DNA of 11,710 nucleotides from Thermoleophilia bacterium (GTDB lineage: Bacteria > Actinomycetota > Thermoleophilia > Miltoncostaeales > Miltoncostaeaceae): positions 1 through 11,710 of the forward strand of contig JADGPH010000240.1 in NCBI GenBank assembly GCA_017882555.1. Reading direction: 5' to 3'. Positions 6,551 to 11,710 of the stretch are shown here, one piece after another. The translations under genes and the position numbers were made by a program. The notes beneath the pieces are model-generated. The model ran no database searches and had not been told where the DNA came from. It saw nothing but the letters and a program-made list of their open reading frames with translations. The number at the start of each line of letters is the position of its first letter. Within the stretch, counting starts at the first letter, position 1.

Positions 6551-8365
6551 GTGAGCGAGGAATCCGGCGCGAGCCTCTATAACCGGTATCGCCCAGCCAC
6601 GTTCGAGGACATGGTGGGTCAGGAACACGTCGCGCGGGCCTTGGCAAATGCCCTGACCTCCGGGCGGCCGGCCCGCGGGTACTTGTTCTCCGGCCCCCGG
6701 GGGACCGGCAAGACCACCACCGCACGCATCCTGGCGCGCTGCCTGAATTGCCAGGCCTACCCCGCGCCAACGGCAACCCCCTGCATGAAATGTGACTCGT
6801 GCCTGCGCACCGGCCACGACGACTGGCTGGACGTCGTCGAGGTCGATGCGGCCTCGAGCGCGCGTCGCATCGACGAAATGCGCGACTGGCTTGAGACGGT
6901 GCGATATGCACCGGTGGTCGGGCGTTATCGCGTGACGATCATGGACGAGGCACACCAGATCCAAGAGGGTGCCGCCAGCGCATTGTTGAAGACCCTCGAA
7001 GAGCCGCCGCCGCACTTAGTCGTAATCCTCTGCACCACCCACCCGTGGGACATCCTGCCGACGATCCGCTCGCGCGTGCAGCATTTCGTGTTGCGCAAGC
7101 CCGGGATACCGGGGCTGGTGCGCGTCCTCGAGCGCGTCGCACGCGCCGAGGGTATCGAGACCACCGAGACCGCGCTCGACACGCTCGCGCGGGCCGCAGA
7201 CGGCTCCTACCGCGATGCACTTGGGCTCCTCGAGCAGATCGTGGCCTATTCGGGCGGTCGGGTGGAGCTCGCCGCGGTCCTCGAACTACTCGGCGCCGTG
7301 GCCCGCGAAACCCTCTTCGAACTTGTCGACCTACTCGCCACCGGCGACGCCGCGGGTGCGTTTTCGCTGCTCGAAGACGTCCTTGATTCCGGTAGCGATC
7401 CCGAGCAACTCATGCGCGGACTCATCTCCCAATTGCGCTGTGTGTGCCTGCTCCAACAAGGCGCGGGCGCCCGGGACGACTGGGCCTTTGCGTCCGACGA
7501 GCTCGCGCGCCTTGCCGCGCAAGCCAACCAGCTCACACCGAACCAGGTCGTGCGCGCGCTCGATCTTCTGGCCGACGCCCAAGTGCGGATCAGACACGGC
7601 GGCGCCGACCCACGGCTGCAGTTGGAACTGGTGGCCGCCAAGCTCGCTCGCCCAGCACTCGATGCCGATGCAGCGGCCATCATCCCGCGCATCGAGGTGC
7701 TGGAGCGCCGCATCATCACCCAGGTGACCGAGGGACAGCAGCACCCCGCGGGGCCTGCTGTGGCCGCCGCGCCCCCGATGCCGGCGCCGCTACCGGCTCC
7801 GACGCAGGCGCCAGCGGGGCTCGATGCGCCGGTGGTCCCGCGTCGAGCGCCCGAACACGCCCCCGCCGACCCCGCCGCAACGTCGGACCCCAGGGCCGAG
7901 ACGGCGGACGAGCAGGCGACCCCCGAGGTCCCGGCACCCGCGCCCGCGGTCGAGAACGTGGCGGCGCCTGCAACGCCCGCTGCACGCCCCCCTCGAGTGC
8001 CCGCGGTCTTCGATCTGGCACACGTCGAGCGGATGTGGCCGCAAGTCTTAAGTGAGCTGCGCGTCTCGCACACGCCGCTGTACACGTTCATCGAGGACGG
8101 ACGGCCCGCCGCCGCCAGCGACGGGGTGCTGGTCGTGTCTCTTCCCAGCTCCGTTGGTGCGAGCATGCTCAACAAGCCCGACCAGCGGGTCGAGTTCGAG
8201 ATGGTGCTCCTTCATGTGTTCGGTCAGCGCGTCAAGGTCGACATCATTGTCGCCGACGCACCCGCGGCGTCCGCGACTCCCGTCGAACCCGCCAAGCCCG
8301 CCACACTCGACACGTTGCGCCAGGAGCTGATCGCGACCTTCGACGCAACCGAAGAACCCCACTGA
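6551..8365 (+). CDS. dnaX: DNA polymerase III subunit gamma/tau
   Basis: This is the clamp-loader ATPase that loads the beta sliding clamp and ties it to the replicase. The AAA+ domain opens with LYNRYRPATFEDMVGQEHV. It contains Walker A GPRGTGKT (48-55), a zinc site with C67, C78, C81 and C84 (PCMKCDSC), Walker B IMDEAH (130-135), sensor-type LKTLEEPP and an SRV variant of the usual SRC motif (S174, R175 arginine finger). A long Ala/Pro-rich linker covers about residues 398-490. A C-terminal tau-type domain (MWPQVLSELR onward) follows. The length of 604 residues is normal. The GTG at 6551 is preferred, with purine-rich GGGAAAGG upstream. The longer frame from 6431 would overlap the SRP RNA and its N terminus is not DnaX-like. 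No A-rich slippery heptamer was noticed, so a shorter gamma form made by frameshifting is not indicated. Confidence 0.97.
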   Translation: MSEESGASLYNRYRPATFEDMVGQEHVARALANALTSGRPARGYLFSGPRGTGKTTTARILARCLNCQAYPAPTATPCMKCDSCLRTGHDDWLDVVEVDAASSARRIDEMRDWLETVRYAPVVGRYRVTIMDEAHQIQEGAASALLKTLEEPPPHLVVILCTTHPWDILPTIRSRVQHFVLRKPGIPGLVRVLERVARAEGIETTETALDTLARAADGSYRDALGLLEQIVAYSGGRVELAAVLELLGAVARETLFELVDLLATGDAAGAFSLLEDVLDSGSDPEQLMRGLISQLRCVCLLQQGAGARDDWAFASDELARLAAQANQLTPNQVVRALDLLADAQVRIRHGGADPRLQLELVAAKLARPALDADAAAIIPRIEVLERRIITQVTEGQQHPAGPAVAAAPPMPAPLPAPTQAPAGLDAPVVPRRAPEHAPADPAATSDPRAETADEQATPEVPAPAPAVENVAAPATPAARPPRVPAVFDLAHVERMWPQVLSELRVSHTPLYTFIEDGRPAAASDGVLVVSLPSSVGASMLNKPDQRVEFEMVLLHVFGQRVKVDIIVADAPAASATPVEPAKPATLDTLRQELIATFDATEEPH

Positions 8366-8405
8366 GCCCCATCCGTCTATCGACCGCGACCAAGGAGCCG
8401 CCCCG

Positions 8406-8732
8406 GTGTCCTCAGGCATGAACCCTCAGAAGATGCTCAAGCAGATGCAAAAGATGCAGGCAGAGATGGAGCGCGTGCAGCTTGAGCTCCAAGACGAGTA
8501 CGTCAGCGCGACGGCCGGTGGTGGCGTCGTCACGGCAACCGTCAGCGGTGGCCTTGAGGTCAAGTCGATCATCATCAATCCCAAGATCGTCGATCCCGAG
8601 GATGTTGAGATGCTCTCCGACACGATTGTCGCCGCCGTCAACGAGGCCATGCGCCAGGCGCAAGAACTCGCCCAACGTCGCATTGGTGAGATCACCGGCG
8701 GGTTGTCGGGACTCGGCATCCCTGGCATGTAG
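8406..8732 (+). CDS. ybaB: YbaB/EbfC family nucleoid-associated protein
   Basis: This 108-residue protein belongs to the YbaB/EbfC family of small dimeric DNA-binding proteins found between dnaX and recR in many bacteria. The N-terminal helix NPQKMLKQMQKMQAEMERVQ is the amphipathic, methionine/glutamine-rich helix of the family. The central TAGGGVVTATVSGGLEV is the conserved beta region and IIINPKIVDPEDVEMLSD its signature. The C-terminal helix VNEAMRQAQELAQ and a glycine-rich tail GGLSGLGIPGM follow. The GTG at 8406 has AAGGAG at 8392-8397, 8 bases upstream, which decides it over the ATG at 8418. It lies 40 bases after dnaX, and its stop is followed by only 15 bases before the presumed recR start, in the same frame. 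The precise molecular role of the family is unsettled. Confidence 0.96.
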   Translation: MSSGMNPQKMLKQMQKMQAEMERVQLELQDEYVSATAGGGVVTATVSGGLEVKSIIINPKIVDPEDVEMLSDTIVAAVNEAMRQAQELAQRRIGEITGGLSGLGIPGM

Positions 8733-8747
8733 CCCGGCGGCACGGCG

Positions 8748-9341
8748 ATTCTCACCCCATCACTCGAACGCCTCATCACCGAGCTGTCCCGGCTTCCCGG
8801 GATCGGTCCGCGCAGCGCTCAGCGCCTGGCATTTCACTTGCTCAAAGCGCCCCCCGAGCGAACCCTCGCCTTGGCGGATGCGTTGACCCAGATGGCAGAG
8901 CGGCTGCGGCCCTGCTCACGGTGCTTCAGCTTCGCCGAGGATGAGCTGTGTCCGATCTGCCAGGACCGGCGGCGGGATCCGACGTTGCTGTGCGTCGTGG
9001 AGGAGCCGTCGGCGATCCTTCCGATTGAGCGAACCCACGAATACCGCGGGTATTACCACGTGCTCGGCGGTGCACTCTCGCCGATTGATGGCGTCGATCC
9101 CGAGGATCTGCGCATCGACGAGCTCGTGCAGCGCGTCCACGACGAGGGCATCCAGGAGCTGGTGGTCGCGACCAACCCGACCATGACCGGAGAGGCGACG
9201 GCGCTGTATCTTGCCGACGTCCTGCGCGGCAAGGTGCAGCTCACGCGCCTGGCCAGCGGCTTGCCCGTCGGTGCAGATCTCGAACACGCCGACGAGCTGA
9301 CCCTCGGCAGGGCGCTCCTCGGCCGTCGCGTACTGGAGTAG
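8748..9341 (+). CDS. recR: Recombination mediator RecR, apparently ATT start
   Basis: RecR acts with RecO (and RecF) to load RecA at single-strand gaps. From 8748 the product is 197 residues, the usual RecR length. It contains the helix-hairpin-helix region LSRLPGIGPRSAQRLAFHLL (13-32), a C4 zinc finger with C56, C59, C68 and C71 (CSRCF, CPICQD) and a Toprim domain starting LCVVEEPSAI and including VVATNPTMTGEATA. The conserved C-terminal LASGLPVGADLEHADELTLG is also present. The frame between the ybaB stop at 8730-8732 and this region has no ATG, GTG or TTG before 8838. A TTG start at 8838 would remove the DNA-binding helix-hairpin-helix. ATT at 8748 gives ILTPSLERL, aligned with normal RecR N termini, so it is proposed as the start. 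A sequence error or an ACG start at 8742 are alternatives. The gene is certain, the start is not. Confidence 0.93.
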   Translation: MLTPSLERLITELSRLPGIGPRSAQRLAFHLLKAPPERTLALADALTQMAERLRPCSRCFSFAEDELCPICQDRRRDPTLLCVVEEPSAILPIERTHEYRGYYHVLGGALSPIDGVDPEDLRIDELVQRVHDEGIQELVVATNPTMTGEATALYLADVLRGKVQLTRLASGLPVGADLEHADELTLGRALLGRRVLE

Positions 9342-9369
9342 GACCCCGGTTCCACCGCCCGGCTACCCT

Positions 9370-9417
9370 CCGACCCGACGGGCCAGCCGATGCGCGACCG
9401 ATAGAATCGCGGGTCGG
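9370..9417 (+). repeat. Inverted repeat upstream of aspartokinase
   Basis: CCGACCCG (9370-9377) and CGGGTCGG (9410-9417) form a perfect 8-bp inverted repeat in the 118-base gap between recR and aspartokinase. Its loop contains a competing CGCGA/TCGCG hairpin (9393-9397 with 9407-9411) that shares bases with the right arm. The loop also contains TAGAAT (9402-9407), a -10-like hexamer. The structure could be a recR terminator, an attenuator-like switch or part of a promoter; none is proven. Confidence 0.4.
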
Positions 9418-9459
9418 TGACGCACGACGAGTTCAAGGAGCATTCCGATCGGGCTGAGG

Positions 9460-10689
9460 GTGATGAAATTTGGCGGTAGCTCTGTCGCAGATGCCGACAA
9501 GATTCGCAACGTGGCACGCAGGATTGCCGCCGCGCGCGAGTCCGGCGATGACGTGGTGGCGGTCGTTTCGGCGCGCGGCAAGACCACCGACGGACTGGTG
9601 CAGCTTGCCAACGAGATCAGCGATCGCCCCGATCCTCGAGAGCTCGACATGCTGCTCTCGACCGGTGAGCGCATTTCCTGTGCGCTCGTGGCGATGGCCC
9701 TGCATGACCTCGGCCACCAGGCCGTGTCGTTCACGGGCTCGCAGGCGGGCATCTTCACCGACAGCGCGCACACCAAGGCGCGCATCGTCGAGATTCGCGC
9801 CGACCGGATACGCGAGGCACTCGAGGGTGGCAACATCGCACTGGTCGCCGGCTTCCAGGGCATGTCGATCGACGGCAAAAACGTCACGACCCTCGGACGC
9901 GGCGGCAGTGACACCACCGCCGTCGCACTGGCCGCGTCCATCAACGCCGACGTCTGCGAGATCTACACCGATGTCACCGGCGTGTTTACCGCAGATCCGC
10001 GCATCGTTGCGGGCGCCGTCAAGCTTCCGCGGATCAGCCACGAAGAAATGCTCGAGATGGCGGCAATGGGCTCCAAGGTCCTGGCGCTACGATCCGTCGA
10101 GTTCGCACGCAACTACGACGTCCCTCTGCACGTGCGCTCGTCGTTTTCACCCGACGAGGGGACCTGGATTATCAAGGAGACACCCGACATGGAGCAGGCG
10201 ATCGTGTCCGGCATCGCGCACAAGAGCGACGAGGCCAAGATCACGATCACGGGGGTCCACGACCAACCCGGTGTGGCGGCGTCCATCTTCACCGTGCTCG
10301 CGGATGCGCTGATCAACGTCGACACCATCATCCAGAACATGGGATCCGATGGTCGCGCCGACCTGTCGTTCACGCTGCCACTCGATGAGCTCAGTCGCGC
10401 GCGTGATGTGCTCGACACGATCAAGGGATCGCTCGAGTACACCTCCATCACCGCCGACGACCAGATTGGCAAGGTCACCCTCGTCGGAGCCGGCATGAAG
10501 TCCAACCCGGGGATCGCCGCAAAGATGTTCCGGGTCCTGTCCGACAAGGACATCAACATCCTCATGATCGACACCTCGACCATCCGGATCACCGTGGTGA
10601 TCAACCGCCGCGACATTGAACGGGCGGTTCGTGCGCTGCACGACGCCTTCGATCTCGAGGCGGAAGCAACACGGAGGGGCAATGTTTAA
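9460..10689 (+). CDS. lysC: Aspartokinase (alpha subunit)
   Basis: This enzyme phosphorylates L-aspartate with ATP, the first committed step towards lysine, threonine, methionine and diaminopimelate. The 409 residues begin with the kinase motif MKFGGSSV. The catalytic domain carries LLSTGERIS, TGSQAGIFTD, TLGRGGSDTTA (145-154) and TDVTGVFTADPR (170-181). From about residue 244 two ACT domains follow (ITITGVHDQPGVAASIF and KVTLVGAGMKSNPGIAAKMF), which in this class bind lysine and/or threonine for feedback inhibition. The start is ambiguous: GTG 9460 or ATG 9463 both give a very short N terminus, and the good AAGGAG at 9435-9440 is 19-22 bases away. ATC at 9448 and CTG at 9454 lie at better spacing. 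The 3' end overlaps the next gene by 8 bases. An internal start for a beta subunit is described separately. Confidence 0.96.
   Translation: MMKFGGSSVADADKIRNVARRIAAARESGDDVVAVVSARGKTTDGLVQLANEISDRPDPRELDMLLSTGERISCALVAMALHDLGHQAVSFTGSQAGIFTDSAHTKARIVEIRADRIREALEGGNIALVAGFQGMSIDGKNVTTLGRGGSDTTAVALAASINADVCEIYTDVTGVFTADPRIVAGAVKLPRISHEEMLEMAAMGSKVLALRSVEFARNYDVPLHVRSSFSPDEGTWIIKETPDMEQAIVSGIAHKSDEAKITITGVHDQPGVAASIFTVLADALINVDTIIQNMGSDGRADLSFTLPLDELSRARDVLDTIKGSLEYTSITADDQIGKVTLVGAGMKSNPGIAAKMFRVLSDKDINILMIDTSTIRITVVINRRDIERAVRALHDAFDLEAEATRRGNV
10174..10179 (+). promoter_or_regulatory. Internal ribosome binding site within aspartokinase
   Basis: AAGGAG lies inside the aspartokinase gene, 9 bases before an in-frame ATG at 10189. 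This matches a good ribosome binding site and falls at the boundary between the catalytic and ACT domains. Confidence 0.6.
10189..10689 (+). CDS. lysC: Aspartokinase beta (regulatory) subunit from internal start
   Basis: Some aspartokinases, including those of Corynebacterium and Bacillus, are alpha2-beta2 complexes in which the beta chain is translated from an internal start in the same gene and equals the C-terminal ACT domains. Here an in-frame ATG (MEQAIVSGIAHKSDEAKITI) preceded by AAGGAG would give a 166-residue chain with both ACT domains and no kinase domain. The beginning MEQAIVSGI resembles known beta-subunit N termini. That places effector-binding residues on both chain types. The internal initiation signals are seen directly; the production of a separate chain is inferred from the family. 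Confidence 0.65.
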   Translation: MEQAIVSGIAHKSDEAKITITGVHDQPGVAASIFTVLADALINVDTIIQNMGSDGRADLSFTLPLDELSRARDVLDTIKGSLEYTSITADDQIGKVTLVGAGMKSNPGIAAKMFRVLSDKDINILMIDTSTIRITVVINRRDIERAVRALHDAFDLEAEATRRGNV

Positions 10690-11689
10690 CGTTGCCGTCG
10701 TGGGCGCCACCGGTGCCGTCGGTGCCATGATGCTGCGCGTGCTCGAGGAGCGGGGCTTCCCCGTCACCGAGCTTCGGCCGCTGGCAAGTGCGCGCAGCGA
10801 GGGCCGGATCGTCGAGTTCCTCGGCAAGCCCTTTGTCGTGCAGCGCCTCACTGAAGATAGTTTCGAGGGGATCCACATCGCGCTGTTCTCTGCGGGCGGC
10901 GAGCGCTCACGCGACTTTGCCCCCGCGGCGGTGGAAGCCGGGGCCGTGGTGATCGACAATTCCTCGGCCTTTCGGATGTCGCCCGACGTGCCGTTGGTGG
11001 TGCCGGAGGTCAACGAGGATTCCATCCAGGGTCATCGAGGGATCATCGCCAACCCCAACTGCGTCGCCGTACCGCTGGTCGTGGTGCTCAAGCCGATCGC
11101 CGATGCGGTGGGGCTTGAGCGGGTCATCATTTCGAGTTACCAAGCGGTCTCCGGCACCGGGGCGGCGGGCATCGCCGAGTTGCGGCGCCTGACCGAGGGT
11201 TATCTCGCCGGCGACGAACCCGACCCGTCGGTCTATCCGCACCCGATCGCCTTCAACGTTCTGCCGCAAATCGATAGCTTCGATGAGACCGGATACACCG
11301 GCGAAGAACGCAAAGTCATCGCCGAGACCCGCAAGATGCTCGGGATCCCGGAGCTGGCGATCAGCGCCACCTGTGTCCGCGTGCCCGTCTTCAACGGTCA
11401 CTCTGTCTCGGTACAGATTGAGACCACTGACACCTTGAGCGCCGATGCTGCCCGCGGCTTGTTGATGGGCGCGCCTGGCCTGATTCTCGCTGACGAGCCC
11501 CAGCTCGGGGTGTATCCACTGCCGCGGCTTGCGACCGGACGGGATGAGGTCATGGTCGGACGCATCCGCAACGACCTCTCCCACCCACGGGGCTTGGCAC
11601 TCTGGATCTCGAGCGACAACTTGCGCAAGGGCGCGGCCACCAACGCCGTCCAGATCGCGGAATCGCTCGTCATGCGGGGCTGGCTGTAG
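10682..11689 (+). CDS. asd: Aspartate-semialdehyde dehydrogenase
   Basis: This NADPH-dependent enzyme reduces aspartyl phosphate, the product of the preceding gene, to aspartate semialdehyde. Its 335 residues start with the dinucleotide-binding loop VAVVGATGAVG (G8, G11, G14). The active-site cysteine C127 lies in NPNCVAVPL. Q154 (SSYQAVSGTGAAG) and R233/H240 (RVPVFNGH) complete the catalytic set known for the family. GYTGEERKVIAETRKML and the closing NLRKGAATNAVQIAE are further signatures. The ATG at 10682 overlaps the aspartokinase stop (ATGTTTAA), with GGAGG at 10673-10677. The pair is therefore co-transcribed and likely translationally coupled. The residues after the cysteine are VAV instead of the frequent S/T-T pattern, a variant within the family. 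Upstream frame extension to 10616 is only the overlapping aspartokinase gene in another frame. Confidence 0.97.
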   Translation: MFNVAVVGATGAVGAMMLRVLEERGFPVTELRPLASARSEGRIVEFLGKPFVVQRLTEDSFEGIHIALFSAGGERSRDFAPAAVEAGAVVIDNSSAFRMSPDVPLVVPEVNEDSIQGHRGIIANPNCVAVPLVVVLKPIADAVGLERVIISSYQAVSGTGAAGIAELRRLTEGYLAGDEPDPSVYPHPIAFNVLPQIDSFDETGYTGEERKVIAETRKMLGIPELAISATCVRVPVFNGHSVSVQIETTDTLSADAARGLLMGAPGLILADEPQLGVYPLPRLATGRDEVMVGRIRNDLSHPRGLALWISSDNLRKGAATNAVQIAESLVMRGWL

Positions 11690-11710
11690 TCACCGAAACG
11701 GGTCATCCGC

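Noticed and set aside
7740..7990. Low-complexity Ala/Pro region as a repeat element
   Set aside because: It is the flexible linker of DnaX tau, expected in GC-rich genomes, with no tandem DNA unit.
8838..9341. recR starting at TTG 8838
   Set aside because: It would delete the conserved helix-hairpin-helix that is clearly encoded upstream in the same frame.
1..11710. Mobile elements, CRISPR arrays, tRNA or rRNA genes, defence or secondary-metabolite cassette
   Set aside because: No transposase, integrase, direct repeat-spacer pattern, cloverleaf or defence-type domain was found; the content is regulator, transporter and core housekeeping genes.

Overview
The window looks like chromosomal housekeeping DNA from a GC-rich, actinobacterial-type genome. 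Codon use is strongly GC-rich and GTG starts are common. The order dnaX, ybaB/ebfC, recR, aspartokinase, aspartate-semialdehyde dehydrogenase recalls the arrangement known in Actinomycetota. The signal recognition particle (SRP) RNA just upstream of dnaX is not the short 4.5S type. It is a long, Alu-domain-containing RNA like Bacillus scRNA. I infer a deep-branching actinomycetote (Thermoleophilia-like), with moderate confidence; the sequence alone does not fix the taxon.

Left third (1-4894): a regulator gene with an Xre-type helix-turn-helix and a periplasmic-binding-protein-like sensor domain runs in from the left edge. It converges on a three-gene Fe(III)-type ABC importer read on the minus strand, in the order binding lipoprotein, fused permease, ATPase. 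A GC-rich inverted repeat between the two 3' ends may serve as a shared terminator. The 463-base region upstream of the binding protein holds a perfect 14-base palindrome.

Middle (4895-6550): two small unrecognised or poorly characterised membrane proteins converge with 14 bases between their stops: an 85-residue two-helix protein and a DUF4234-like three-helix protein. Then comes the long SRP RNA (about 6211-6485), closed by a perfect 10-bp terminal helix and followed by a strong hairpin just before dnaX.

Right half (6551-11689): all genes are on the plus strand. DnaX (clamp loader), YbaB/EbfC and RecR form a replication/repair cluster. Aspartokinase and aspartate-semialdehyde dehydrogenase follow as an overlapping pair for the first two steps of aspartate-family amino acid synthesis. 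Three translation-start peculiarities stand out: recR has no ATG/GTG/TTG near its conserved N terminus and seems to begin at ATT; the best ribosome binding site of aspartokinase is misplaced for its obvious GTG/ATG start; and aspartokinase contains an internal ribosome binding site plus ATG exactly where a separate regulatory beta subunit would begin.

I found no mobile element, CRISPR array, tRNA or rRNA, and no convincing wholly new system. The most informative items are the long SRP RNA and the unusual starts.
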